From Silvimonas amylolytica (lineage in GTDB: Bacteria > Pseudomonadota > Gammaproteobacteria > Burkholderiales > Chitinibacteraceae): a DNA stretch of 64,000 nt. Within the stretch, counting starts at the first letter, position 1. Every line of letters begins with the position of its first letter. Made by a program: the position numbers and the translations under genes. The stretch lies in assembly GCF_014645555.1 (NCBI RefSeq), contig NZ_BMLY01000002.1:363099-427098 (forward strand), read 5' to 3'. Below are positions 30,748 to 39,718 of this stretch, one piece after another. The notes under the pieces are model-generated. The model was not told the DNA's origin. It searched no databases and was given only the letters and a program-made list of their open reading frames with translations.

Positions 30748-31176
30748 ATGGCGATGACCATTCATGTTGATGTGGTAAGTGCTGAATCGCTGATTTTCTC
30801 TGGTGTTGCTGAATTTTTCACAGCACCGGCAGAAGGCGGTGAAGTCGGTATTTACCCGCGCCATGCGCCTCTCCTGACTCGTATTCGTCCGGGCGCGGTG
30901 CGCATCAAGCTGGCTAACACTCACGAACCGGATGTCATCCTGTACGTGTCTGGTGGCTTGCTTGAAGTGCAACCGCATTCGATCACCGTGTTGGCAGATA
31001 CTGCCATTCGCGGCACGGATATCGACGAAGCCAAGGCGCGTGAAGCCAAGGCCAAGGCCGAAGAAGCATTGAAGAACCGCAAGACCCAGATGGACTTCGC
31101 CATGGCGCAGGCCGAACTGGTGGAAGCGGTGGCCAAGCTGGCCGTGATCGAGAAGCTCAAGAAGCGCGGCCACTAA
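30748..31176 (+). CDS. atpC: ATP synthase F1 subunit epsilon
   Basis: Protein of 142 aa. [20 protein letters not shown] at the N-terminus and [18 protein letters not shown] are the beta-sandwich motifs; a helical hairpin follows that can inhibit ATP hydrolysis. ATG codons at 30748 and 30754 are both possible. Last gene of the operon before a strong terminator. Confidence 0.95.
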   Translation: MAMTIHVDVVSAESLIFSGVAEFFTAPAEGGEVGIYPRHAPLLTRIRPGAVRIKLANTHEPDVILYVSGGLLEVQPHSITVLADTAIRGTDIDEAKAREAKAKAEEALKNRKTQMDFAMAQAELVEAVAKLAVIEKLKKRGH

Positions 31177-31199
31177 GCCGTTCTGATTGGATGCTCCCA

Positions 31200-31231
31200 A
31201 AAAAAAGCAGCCCTTGTGGCTGCTTTTTTAT
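31200..31231 (+). terminator. Rho-independent terminator of the atp operon
   Basis: AAAAAAGCAGCC-cttgt-GGCTGCTTTTTTA, 23 nt after the atpC stop. Confidence 0.93.
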
Positions 31232-31334
31232 TGCCTGCAATCTGGCTTGCTGTGCGCGCTGCTGCAGGGTTTGGCGGTGCGGCAAAGGCCGGCAACGGCT
31301 AGAATGACCAGCAAATCACGCACCGGATGCTCTC

Positions 31335-32705
31335 ATGTCTTCTCTTGATGTTGTCATTCTTGCCGCAGGTCAGGGCAAGCGCATGTACTCCTCCCTGCCC
31401 AAAGTCCTGCACCGTATCGCCGGTAAACCTCTGGTCGGCCACGTTATCGATACCGCCCGCGCACTTGCGCCCACTCAGGCCGTCGTGGTGTATGGCCATG
31501 GTGGCGATCAGGTTCAAGCCGCGTTTGCTGGCGATCAAGATTTGCACTGGGCGCTGCAGGCGCAGCAACTGGGCACCGGTCATGCACTAGCCCAAGCCCT
31601 GCCATACCTGAAGGGTGATGTGACGCTGATGTTATACGGCGACGTGCCGCTGACACGGGTTGAGACGCTCAAAGCACTCTTGGCCGCTGTTGAAGGCGGC
31701 AAGCTGGGCATTCTGACGGTGACGCTCGACAACCCAACGGGTTACGGCCGCATTGTGCGTAATGAGTCCGGTGCGGTGCAGTCCATTGTCGAACAAAAGG
31801 ACGCTACGCCTGAACAAGCCGCCATCCGCGAAATCAACACCGGCATCCTGGCATTGCCGACCGCGCGCCTGGCGCAATGGTTGTCTGAACTGAAGAACGA
31901 CAATGCGCAGGGCGAGTACTACGCCACCGATCTGATCGCACTGGCTGTACGAGATGGTGTTGCGGTTGTGACCACGCAACCCGCCGATGCCTGGGAAGCC
32001 GAAGGCATCAACAACAAGGTTCAGCTGGCCCAACTGGAACGTATTCATCAGCGTAATCTCGCCACAGCTTTGCTGACCGCAGGCGTGACGCTGGCGGACC
32101 CGGGCCGTCTGGATATTCGTGGCCGTGTTGTGCACGGCAAAGACGTATTCATTGATGTGAACTGCGTGCTGGAAGGTGATGTTTCGCTGGGCGAAGGTGT
32201 CCAGATTGGCGCCAACTGCGTACTCAAGAATGTCTGGATAGCTGACGGTACGGTGGTTCACCCGTTCAGCCACCTGGAAAACGCCGAGGTCGGCGCTGGT
32301 TCTTTGATTGGTCCGTATGCCCGACTGCGCCCTGGTGCAGTGCTCGAAGAAGGCGTGCACATCGGCAACTTTGTTGAAGTGAAAAAGTCGACCGTCGGGA
32401 AGGGGACCAAAATCAACCATCTTTCCTATATTGGCGATGCCCAGATTGGCAGCGGCACCAACATTGGCGCGGGCAGTATTACCTGCAATTACGATGGGGT
32501 GAACAAGGCGCTGACCACCATTGGCGACAATGTATTCATTGGTTCCAACAATTGCCTGGTCGCACCGGTGACGATTGGTGATGGCGCAACCACGGGTGCC
32601 GGTTCTGTGATCAGCAAGAACGCGCCGGCGGGTGAGTTGACCATTGGCCGGGCACGCCAGGTCACCATTGCGGGCTGGAAACGCCCGGTCAAGCACAGCA
32701 AGTAA
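31335..32705 (+). CDS. glmU: Bifunctional GlcN-1-P acetyltransferase / UDP-GlcNAc pyrophosphorylase
   Basis: Protein of 456 aa. N-terminal uridyltransferase with LAAGQGKRMYSSLPKVLH; C-terminal left-handed beta-helix acetyltransferase with hexapeptide repeats and NHLSYIGDAQIG and GAGSITCNYDG. It makes UDP-GlcNAc for peptidoglycan and LPS. It follows the atp operon as in many proteobacteria, but the usual downstream glmS is missing here. Confidence 0.97.
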   Translation: MSSLDVVILAAGQGKRMYSSLPKVLHRIAGKPLVGHVIDTARALAPTQAVVVYGHGGDQVQAAFAGDQDLHWALQAQQLGTGHALAQALPYLKGDVTLMLYGDVPLTRVETLKALLAAVEGGKLGILTVTLDNPTGYGRIVRNESGAVQSIVEQKDATPEQAAIREINTGILALPTARLAQWLSELKNDNAQGEYYATDLIALAVRDGVAVVTTQPADAWEAEGINNKVQLAQLERIHQRNLATALLTAGVTLADPGRLDIRGRVVHGKDVFIDVNCVLEGDVSLGEGVQIGANCVLKNVWIADGTVVHPFSHLENAEVGAGSLIGPYARLRPGAVLEEGVHIGNFVEVKKSTVGKGTKINHLSYIGDAQIGSGTNIGAGSITCNYDGVNKALTTIGDNVFIGSNNCLVAPVTIGDGATTGAGSVISKNAPAGELTIGRARQVTIAGWKRPVKHSK

Positions 32706-32720
32706 TCGGGCCGACCGGGC

Positions 32721-33617
32721 TCAGGCGGACGCATCCTCGCGCGTGGTGACGAGGATGCGGACCGCGTGCGCAGTCGGACGGATTGGCGCGCCGCGCGCTT
32801 CTGCCACGGCTTCGGTCAGTTCTGCGCCCAATAGCAGAATCAGCGCCGAGTAATACACCCACACCAGTAGCACCACCACACTCCCCGCTGGTCCATATGC
32901 GCCGCCGACGTTCGAGTTCTGGATATACAGGCTGATACCCACTTTCCCCAGAATGAACAGGATATCGGTCAGCACCGCACCCGCCAGCGCATCTCGCCAG
33001 GCAATGATGGCGTCGGGCAATACCTTGAAGATGGCGGCGAACACAAACACAAAGATCGCGGTAGAGACGCCTGCTTCCACCCAGCGCCAGGCCAGGGTAT
33101 GGCCGGGTACAAAGAAGCCGATCACGGTGCTGGCCGAGAACGAGATCACCAGCAAGAACGCAACTGCCAGCAGCAACCCCAGTGCATTCATGCGTGAACG
33201 CAGCCAGCCCATGACGGCCTGACCGGGGCGAGAACGCAGCCCCCAAACGCGGTTGATCGCCCCCTGCAATTGCGCAAACACGGCCGAGGCACCGACCAGC
33301 GTAATACCCAACCCGATCATCCCGGCCAGATTGCCGACGCTGGGTTTGCTGGAAGCATTCCGGATAACCAGCTCCACCGCGTCCGCAGCGCGTGGCCCGA
33401 CCATGCGATTCAAGCCGTCAACCAGTTGGGTCTGGTAATCGGGCGAGAGTGAGGCGACCACCCACAGCAGCAGTACCAGCAAGGGTGCAAAAGACAGCGC
33501 CGAATAAAACGCCAGCGCAGCGGCGCGGGTCATCAATTCATCATCAAAAAAACCAGCGATGGTTTTGTTGACGACGTGTCGGGCCAGTTGCCATAGCACG
33601 GTGATTTGGTGTCGCAC
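32721..33617 (-). CDS. YihY/BrkB-family inner membrane protein
   Basis: Protein of 298 aa starting with GTG 33617 behind a GGAG ribosome site. Six hydrophobic segments, with RAAALAFYSALSFAPLLVLL and AVFAQLQGAINRVWGL typical of the YihY/virulence factor BrkB family. The name derives from an early RNase BN claim that was later withdrawn; real function unknown, possibly transport. Convergent with glmU (15-nt gap between stops) and divergent from ychF. Confidence 0.87.
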   Translation of the reverse strand: MRHQITVLWQLARHVVNKTIAGFFDDELMTRAAALAFYSALSFAPLLVLLLWVVASLSPDYQTQLVDGLNRMVGPRAADAVELVIRNASSKPSVGNLAGMIGLGITLVGASAVFAQLQGAINRVWGLRSRPGQAVMGWLRSRMNALGLLLAVAFLLVISFSASTVIGFFVPGHTLAWRWVEAGVSTAIFVFVFAAIFKVLPDAIIAWRDALAGAVLTDILFILGKVGISLYIQNSNVGGAYGPAGSVVVLLVWVYYSALILLLGAELTEAVAEARGAPIRPTAHAVRILVTTREDASA

Positions 33618-33770
33618 GCTCCAGGTCTCCTTGCTTTGTGCCTTTCAGCCTGGCACCCAATTGCCAACAAATCATCGTGTGTTGTCCGGTTTTATTGCAG
33701 GACTGACCAGGACAAACGGCGATGGGCCAGCGGGAAAGCCTTGAGTTCCAAGAGAATTTGCTGTGGTCAG

Positions 33771-33779
33771 TGGTACAAT
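33771..33779 (+). promoter_or_regulatory. Extended -10 promoter for ychF
   Basis: TGGTACAAT: a TG-n extended -10 with TACAAT at 33774-33779, about 130 nt upstream of the ychF start. No strong -35 is visible. Confidence 0.5.
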
Positions 33780-33790
33780 CGCGCCTGATT

Positions 33791-33879
33791 GGGGCCACCG
33801 TGACGCGCTGGCCCCGGCAAGCAGTTACAAATGCCTGCCGACCATGAATAAGACGCGGCAAAACCAGTGTGGTTTTGCC
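33791..33879 (+). promoter_or_regulatory. Three-hairpin 5' leader of ychF
   Basis: Three consecutive inverted repeats: GGGGCCA/TGGCCCC (33791-33797 with 33809-33815), an imperfect CGGCAaGCA/TGCcTGCCG (33815-33840) and a perfect 10-bp GGCAAAACCA/TGGTTTTGCC with a 3-nt loop (33857-33879). The last ends 31 nt before the start codon, and no T run follows. No known Rfam element was recognised by eye. Confidence 0.45.
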
Positions 33880-33910
33880 GTGTGCCAGTTTGAACACAAG
33901 GAAAGCTCCA

Positions 33911-35002
33911 ATGAGTCTTAAATGCGGCATCGTCGGCCTGCCCAATGTGGGCAAGTCCACGCTTTTCAACGCCCTGACCAAAGCCGGTATCGAAGCGGCC
34001 AATTACCCGTTCTGCACCATCGAGCCCAATGTCGGCATCGTCGAAGTCCCGGACGCCCGTCTGCAGCAACTGGCTGACATCATCAATCCGCAAAAGATTG
34101 TCCCGGCGATTGTCGAATTTGTGGATATCGCAGGCCTCGTGGCCGGCGCCAGCAAGGGCGAAGGTCTGGGTAACCAGTTCCTGGCCAACATCCGCGAAAC
34201 CGATGCCATCGTGAATGTGGTGCGTTGTTTCAACGATGACAACATCGTGCACGTTGCAGGCAAGGTCGATCCGATCGATGACATCGCCGTCATTGGCACC
34301 GAACTGGCGCTGGCAGACCTGGCGACGGTTGAAAAGTCCATCCAGCGTGATGGCAAGAAAGCCAAGAGTGGCGACAAGGAAGCACAAAAGCTGGTGGCTG
34401 TGCTGGAAAAACTGGTTCCGATCCTGAACGAAGGCCGCCCTGCGCGCGCGGCGGGTTTGTCTGAAGAAGACAAGCTGGCGATCAAGCCTTTGTGCCTTTT
34501 GACCATCAAGCCAGCGATGTATGTAGCCAACGTGGCGGAGGACGGTTTCACCAACAACCCGCTGCTGGACAAGGTAAGCGAATACGCCAAGGCCGAAGGT
34601 GCTCCGGTTGTGGCCGTTTGCGCAGCCATCGAATCTGAAATTGCCGAACTGCCGGATGAAGACAAGGCTGAATTCCTGGCCGAGCTGGGCTTGCAAGAGC
34701 CGGGCCTGAACCGCCTGATTCGCGCCGGTTTTGATTTGCTGGGCCTGCAAACCTACTTCACCGCCGGTGTGAAGGAAGTGCGTGCCTGGACCATCCACAA
34801 GGGCGACACCGCCCCGCAAGCGGCCGGCGTAATCCATACCGACTTTGAACGTGGTTTTATTCGCGCACAGACCATCGGCTTTGACGACTTCATCAGCTAC
34901 AAGGGTGAGCAAGGCGCCAAGGAAGCCGGCAAGATGCGCGCCGAAGGCAAGGAATACATCGTTAAAGATGGCGATGTGATGAACTTCTTGTTTAACGTCT
35001 GA
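33911..35002 (+). CDS. ychF: Redox-regulated ATPase YchF (OLA1 family)
   Basis: Protein of 363 aa from ATG 33911. P-loop [14 protein letters not shown] at residues 8-21, switch [14 protein letters not shown], the non-canonical G4 NVAE (ATP rather than GTP preference), and a C-terminal TGS domain ending [17 protein letters not shown]. YchF binds ribosomes and affects oxidative stress responses in E. coli. The commonly adjacent pth gene is not present; the gene is apparently monocistronic with its own promoter and terminator. Confidence 0.95.
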   Translation: MSLKCGIVGLPNVGKSTLFNALTKAGIEAANYPFCTIEPNVGIVEVPDARLQQLADIINPQKIVPAIVEFVDIAGLVAGASKGEGLGNQFLANIRETDAIVNVVRCFNDDNIVHVAGKVDPIDDIAVIGTELALADLATVEKSIQRDGKKAKSGDKEAQKLVAVLEKLVPILNEGRPARAAGLSEEDKLAIKPLCLLTIKPAMYVANVAEDGFTNNPLLDKVSEYAKAEGAPVVAVCAAIESEIAELPDEDKAEFLAELGLQEPGLNRLIRAGFDLLGLQTYFTAGVKEVRAWTIHKGDTAPQAAGVIHTDFERGFIRAQTIGFDDFISYKGEQGAKEAGKMRAEGKEYIVKDGDVMNFLFNV

Positions 35003-35036
35003 GTTTCAAACATGTCCGGCTTTGCGCCGGCTGCCA

Positions 35037-35071
35037 GAAAAGCCCCGGATATAGCATTCCGGGGCTTTTTT
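35037..35071 (+). terminator. Rho-independent terminator after ychF
   Basis: AAAAGCCCCGG / CCGGGGCTTTTTT with a 10-nt loop. A smaller GCCGG/CCGGC dyad precedes it. Confidence 0.92.
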
Positions 35072-35229
35072 ATTGGTCGGAAAACACCATGGTAAAAAAA
35101 GCCTGATCTTTGCCGATAGTCGGACTAATCTGACTCAGAACGTTCGTCGGTGGCGATGCCGTGGCGGACTCGACCCATAGTTCCAGCCGGCACGAATGAA
35201 TTGCCACATTCGGCCAGGGAGGCTCTGCA

Positions 35230-36594
35230 ATGATGGCGATGTTCAAGGCGTTGTGCAGGAACACGGCGCGACTGCTGATCTTGCCGGTATTTTTCATGCT
35301 GACCAGCGTGTCGGGTCAGGCCGCAGATGATCAGTCATTGTCCAATGCGCAACTGGATCAACTGGTGGCGCCTATTGCGCTGTACCCGGATTCGCTGTTG
35401 TCACAATTGTTGATGGCCACGACCTATCCGGATGAGTTCGCCAAGGCCTATGAATGGTCCAAAGCACATCCGGATGCCAAAGGTGATGATGCGGTGAAGC
35501 AGGTGGAATCCCAGAACTGGGACCCGTCAGTGGCCTCTATGGTGGCTTTCCCGGAAGTGTTGATCACGCTGGGTGGCCAGCCCAAGTGGGTCAAGGACAT
35601 GGGGGATGCTTTCCTTGGCCAGACGTCCGGCGTGATGGACGCGATCCAGCGCCTGCGGGCGCAGGCCCAAAAAGCGGGCAATCTCAAATCAAATGAACAA
35701 GTCACTGTCTCGAGCCAGCCGGCGACGACCAGCAGCAGCCAGCAAGTGATCGTCGTTGAGCCAGCCAAGCCGGACGTGGTGTACGTCCCCACCTATAACC
35801 CGACCGTTGTGTACGGCGCCTGGGCTTATCCGACTTACCCGCCGTATTACTATCCGCCGCCGCCTGGATACTGGTTCTCTACTGCGGTGATGACCGGCGT
35901 GGCCTGGGGTGTGGGGATTGCCGTGGGTAATGCACTCTGGGGTGGTTGTAACTGGGGCTCGCACGACGTCAATATCAATGTGAACAAGTACAACAACATC
36001 AACACGAACCGCCAGATTCAAGGAAGTGGCAACCGCAGTTCATGGAAACATGATCCGGGCCACCGTACTTCAGACTACCGGGGTGGGTCTACCGAACGTA
36101 ACCGCCGCCAGCAAGACTTCAACACCAATCAGCGCGAGCAATTTCGCGGGCGTGATACCGCAGGGACTCGCGATAACAATAATCGCGGTGATAACGGCAT
36201 CCGGGACAACGGCAACCGCGGTAACAGCAGTCGGGACAACAGTCGACGTCAGGCCGAGCAAGCGATGGAAAACCGGGGCATCAGCAGCCCGGATCGCCGC
36301 GGTGGTGGTACTCAGGCTGGCCAGATGGATCGCAACCGGGGTACTCAGGGTGGTTTTGATAACAGCAATCGGGCTCGGGGTGATACCGGTGCACGCCAGC
36401 AACCGGCACGCGACAATGCATTGACCGGCGTGAACGACCGCCAGTCCGGCAGAGAGTCCGCACGCGGGCGTGAGAGCATGTCGTCACAACATGTCCAGGG
36501 TGCCAATCGTGCTGCAAGCGGTAACCGGGGTGGTGGTGCAGCGCGCAGCAGCACCCACCAGCGTCCAGCCCGCAGCGGCGGCCGTGGTCGCTGA
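35230..36594 (+). CDS. DUF3300 exported protein with disordered RGDN-rich tail
   Basis: Protein of 454 aa (ATG 35230; 35233 and 35239 are alternatives). Signal peptide to about residue 32 (SGQAAD). The DUF3300 domain, about 35-220, has LDQLVAPIALYPDSLLSQLL and WDPSVASMVAFPEVL. Then an aromatic/proline stretch (about 195-215), a Gly/Val-rich hydrophobic stretch, and from about residue 255 a long tail rich in Arg, Gly, Asp and Asn that looks disordered. Function unknown; export to the envelope is inferred. The next gene, DUF2950, begins 16 nt later, a pairing seen in other proteobacteria. The preceding 158 bp hold no recognised gene. Confidence 0.87.
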   Translation: MMAMFKALCRNTARLLILPVFFMLTSVSGQAADDQSLSNAQLDQLVAPIALYPDSLLSQLLMATTYPDEFAKAYEWSKAHPDAKGDDAVKQVESQNWDPSVASMVAFPEVLITLGGQPKWVKDMGDAFLGQTSGVMDAIQRLRAQAQKAGNLKSNEQVTVSSQPATTSSSQQVIVVEPAKPDVVYVPTYNPTVVYGAWAYPTYPPYYYPPPPGYWFSTAVMTGVAWGVGIAVGNALWGGCNWGSHDVNINVNKYNNINTNRQIQGSGNRSSWKHDPGHRTSDYRGGSTERNRRQQDFNTNQREQFRGRDTAGTRDNNNRGDNGIRDNGNRGNSSRDNSRRQAEQAMENRGISSPDRRGGGTQAGQMDRNRGTQGGFDNSNRARGDTGARQQPARDNALTGVNDRQSGRESARGRESMSSQHVQGANRAASGNRGGGAARSSTHQRPARSGGRGR

Positions 36595-36610
36595 TTAACG
36601 AGGGCTGATC

Positions 36611-37501
36611 ATGCAGGCAAACGTATATATGAAAATGATGCTGGCGCTCGTGACCTTGTGCGCATCCATTGTTGCAGGTGCGGCCAACGGGCCGCGCAGC
36701 TTCGAGACACCGGAGGCCGCCGCAGACGCGCTGGTCGACAGTATTGCGACCCATGACGACGACACACTCAAAATCATTCTGGGTAGCAACTACCGCAGTT
36801 TCATCCCGTCAGGGGGTGTTGCGCCTGAGGACATCACACGCTTTCTGGCTGCGTGGGCAAAAGCCCATGAAATCGTGAAGGTGGACGATCACACCGCTTT
36901 GTTATCAGCAGGTACAGCGGGTTGGACACTGCCCGTACCCATTGTGGCGCGCAAGGAAGGCTGGACGTTTGATACACAAGCCGGCGGTGAGGAAATGCGT
37001 CACCGTTATATTGGCCGCAATGAACTGGCGGCGATCCAGTCCGTGCTGGCTTATACCGATGCCCAGCAGGAATACTGGCAATGGACCCAAGGCCAGGGCA
37101 CACCTGCCTATGCTGCACGGCTGTTATCGACCCCGGGCAAGAAGGACGGATTGTTCTGGTCTACACAACCGGGTGACGATCCCAGCCCGTTGGGTGCCCG
37201 TTTTGCCGAAGCCCGTCCCGGTGAGCCGTATCACGGTTACATGTACCGCATCCTCACTGCACAAGGTGATGCCGCGCAAGGGGGTGCCAAAAGCTATCTC
37301 AAGAATGGCCGCATGGATGGCGGTTATGCGCTGATTGCCTGGCCCGCCAGTTATGGCAAGACCGGCGTCATGAGCTTCATGGTTAATCAGGACGGCGTGG
37401 TGTATCAGGCTAATCTGGGCCCGGGCACGGACCGCATCGCGCGGGCAACCCGCAGTTTTAACCCGGGCGAAGGCTGGACAAGGGCGGATGTCACGCCCTG
37501 A
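36611..37501 (+). CDS. DUF2950 exported protein
   Basis: Protein of 296 aa. Signal peptide MKMMLALVTLCASIVAGAA after a few residues. The body has FETPEAAADALVDSIATHDD at the start, ARNELAAIQSVLAYTDAQQEYW-like and ARFAEARPGEPYHGYMYRIL segments typical of DUF2950. Function unknown. It directly follows the DUF3300 gene and is closed by a terminator, so the two form a two-gene operon. Confidence 0.87.
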   Translation: MQANVYMKMMLALVTLCASIVAGAANGPRSFETPEAAADALVDSIATHDDDTLKIILGSNYRSFIPSGGVAPEDITRFLAAWAKAHEIVKVDDHTALLSAGTAGWTLPVPIVARKEGWTFDTQAGGEEMRHRYIGRNELAAIQSVLAYTDAQQEYWQWTQGQGTPAYAARLLSTPGKKDGLFWSTQPGDDPSPLGARFAEARPGEPYHGYMYRILTAQGDAAQGGAKSYLKNGRMDGGYALIAWPASYGKTGVMSFMVNQDGVVYQANLGPGTDRIARATRSFNPGEGWTRADVTP

Positions 37502-37564
37502 GCCATCCGGTTGTCACGCACTGCTTTGATGCACTCAAACGCAAATGACACACCTCTGACTCAC

Positions 37565-37591
37565 AAAAAGCCCCGCCGGACGGGGCTTTTT
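37565..37591 (+). terminator. Rho-independent terminator of the DUF3300-DUF2950 operon
   Basis: AAAAAGCCCCG-ccgga-CGGGGCTTTTT, 63 nt after the DUF2950 stop. Confidence 0.93.
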
Positions 37592-37885
37592 ACATTCCGC
37601 GCCTGTCAATATGGGTGGCAAGGCCAGACCTGTTAGAATCGGCGTCCAGTATTTGCCGCAACCTGGTATTTTCAGGAATTGAAAGCTCAACCATGTACAA
37701 CCGCTTGCCTTGTGCCGGCCTGATCGCCGTGCAACCGTGTCATGGCCCTCACACTGCTGACGTGTTGGGCTCACAACGGTATGACTTTTTGCCCAAGCAG
37801 GCGTTAAGTGACCCACTTTCTCTGATTGGCGCTGCAGGTGCATTCTCCTGTGCCGGCAATCATCACTGTCACTGAGCTTTGATCC
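37592..37885 (+). promoter_or_regulatory. Promoter and leader of the glycosyltransferase operon
   Basis: A TG-n extended -10 (TGTTAGAAT, 37631-37639) would give a leader of about 240 nt before the first glycosyltransferase. Inside it is an open frame of 60 codons (37693-37875) whose product is Cys/His-rich at its end; codon use does not look convincing. No terminator or riboswitch was recognised. Nothing else is seen in this gap. Confidence 0.4.
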
Positions 37886-38635
37886 ATGCGTCTTTCGGTC
37901 ATCCTGATCACCAAGAATGAGGCCGCCAACTTGCGGGCCTGCGTTGCATCTGTCGCGTTTGCGGATCAGATCGTCGTCGTCGACTCCGGTAGTACAGATG
38001 GTACGGTCGAGCTTGCCCATGAACTGGGTGCTACCGTGCTGGAAACCGACTGGCCTGGCTTTGGCCGCCAGAAAAACCGTGCGCTGGATCTGGCAGACGG
38101 CGACTGGGTGTTGTCGATTGATGCCGATGAGCGTGTTACGCCGGCACTGGCTGCGGAAATCCAGCAAACCCTCAACGCACCCCGGTTTGACGCGTATGAG
38201 ATTCCGCGCCTCTCCAGTTATTGCGGGCGTTTTATTCGCCACAGTGGCTGGTGGCCTGATCCCGTGCTGCGACTTTTCAAGCGGGGCGTTGCACGCTTTA
38301 CCGATGTCCCGGTGCATGAGCGTGTCGAGTTCGCCGGGCCGAAAGGGCGCTTGCAGGCATGGTTTGAGCATTACACCTATCCAGACCTGGATAGCGCCCT
38401 GGTTAAGATGAACCGTTATTCCACAGATGCCGCACAAGCCATGCACGCACGCGGCAAAAAAAGCACGCTGATCGGCGCGCTTTTACGCGGATTCTGGACG
38501 TTTGTGCGCATTTATCTCTTGCGACGCGGCTTTCTGGATGGCCGGGAAGGCTTTTTGCTCGCGATAACCGCGGGCGTGGGCAACTTTTATCGCTACGCCA
38601 AACTGGCACAACTGAATCGGCAAACCCGCGCATGA
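37886..38635 (+). CDS. Family 2 glycosyltransferase (WaaE/LgtF-like)
   Basis: Protein of 249 aa. GT-A fold with LSVILITKNEAANL at the N-terminus, VVVDSGSTDGT, and the DxD-type SIDADERVTP near residue 78; C-terminal amphipathic region. The pattern matches the WaaE/KdtX/LgtF group of beta-1,4-glucosyltransferases acting on LPS inner-core heptose at the cytoplasmic face of the inner membrane. First gene of a four-gene glycan operon; stop overlaps the next start (ATGA). Confidence 0.85.
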   Translation: MRLSVILITKNEAANLRACVASVAFADQIVVVDSGSTDGTVELAHELGATVLETDWPGFGRQKNRALDLADGDWVLSIDADERVTPALAAEIQQTLNAPRFDAYEIPRLSSYCGRFIRHSGWWPDPVLRLFKRGVARFTDVPVHERVEFAGPKGRLQAWFEHYTYPDLDSALVKMNRYSTDAAQAMHARGKKSTLIGALLRGFWTFVRIYLLRRGFLDGREGFLLAITAGVGNFYRYAKLAQLNRQTRA

Positions 38636-39696
38636 AAATCCTCGAACTGGATTTCGAAGCAGGTTGGCGCGGTGGCGAACGCCAGACCTTTTTATCCATG
38701 CAGCAATTTCGGGCGGCCGGGCACGAGGTTCATATCCTGTGCCGGAGCGGCGGCAAGATGGCCGAGCGGGCACGGGCCGACGGTTTTGTCGTACATGCGT
38801 ATGCCAACGTCGCCGGTGTGCTGGCCTTTCTGGCGCTGCACGGCAGTGGGTATGACGTCCTACACCCGCAAACGGGGCACATGTTGAGTTGGGCTGTGTT
38901 GACCCGCATGTTTCACCGCCGCCCGGTGGTGTATTCACGACGCGTGGCGTTTGCCCTGCGTGGCACATTTACCCGCTACAAGTACCATCACGTTGACCAG
39001 GTCGTGGCCATTAGCCAGGCCTGCGCGGATAGCGTACGTGCGCTGGGTGTGACCGATATCGAGATCATTCCCTCGGCCGTCTTGCCGGTACGACCCGACA
39101 CCGCGCGTACTGACGCACTGGCCGCGCAATTGGGGGTTGCCGGCCGCCGTGTGGTCGCAACGACCTCCGCACTGACTGCAGACAAAGACCCGCTCATGCT
39201 GGTTGATGCGGTGGCGGCTTTGCATGCAAGACGTAACGACTTTGTATTCGTACATTTCGGTGCAGGCAATATGGCCGAAGTGGTAAAGGAACGCGTCATC
39301 GAACAGGGGCTTGAGCGCGTTTTCCTGTTCGCGGGATATCAACAGAACGTCGAAGCCCTGTTCGGTCTGTTCGACGTGTTTGTAATGAGTTCGCGCGAAG
39401 AAGGTTTGGGCAGTAGTGTGCTGGATGCTTTCAGTGCGCGTGTGCCGGTGGCGTCGACCGACGCCGGTGGTTTGAAAGAGTTACTGGCCGATGGCCGGGG
39501 TTTGCTAAGTCCGGTGGGCGATAGTGCTGGCCTGGCTGCACATGTCGATACCTTGCTGGATGCGTCATCCCAAGTGGTCGGCATGGTCGAGCGTGCGTAT
39601 GAATATGTCGGGCGGGTCCATAGCGTAGAAGCGATGGCAAACGGTTATTTGCGTCTTTTCGAGCGGTTGGTGCAGCGTCGTAAAGCGCCGCATTGA
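38632..39696 (+). CDS. Family 4 glycosyltransferase
   Basis: Protein of 354 aa of GT-B fold. N-terminal LELDFEAGWRGGERQTFLS with the acceptor-side GG loop; C-terminal SSREEGLGSSVLDAFSARVP is the E-x7-E nucleotide-sugar motif. Sugar and linkage cannot be told. Translationally coupled to the preceding glycosyltransferase by a 4-nt overlap, and 22 nt before the next. Confidence 0.86.
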   Translation: MKILELDFEAGWRGGERQTFLSMQQFRAAGHEVHILCRSGGKMAERARADGFVVHAYANVAGVLAFLALHGSGYDVLHPQTGHMLSWAVLTRMFHRRPVVYSRRVAFALRGTFTRYKYHHVDQVVAISQACADSVRALGVTDIEIIPSAVLPVRPDTARTDALAAQLGVAGRRVVATTSALTADKDPLMLVDAVAALHARRNDFVFVHFGAGNMAEVVKERVIEQGLERVFLFAGYQQNVEALFGLFDVFVMSSREEGLGSSVLDAFSARVPVASTDAGGLKELLADGRGLLSPVGDSAGLAAHVDTLLDASSQVVGMVERAYEYVGRVHSVEAMANGYLRLFERLVQRRKAPH

Positions 39697-39718
39697 AGCT
39701 CAACATACAAACAAATAT

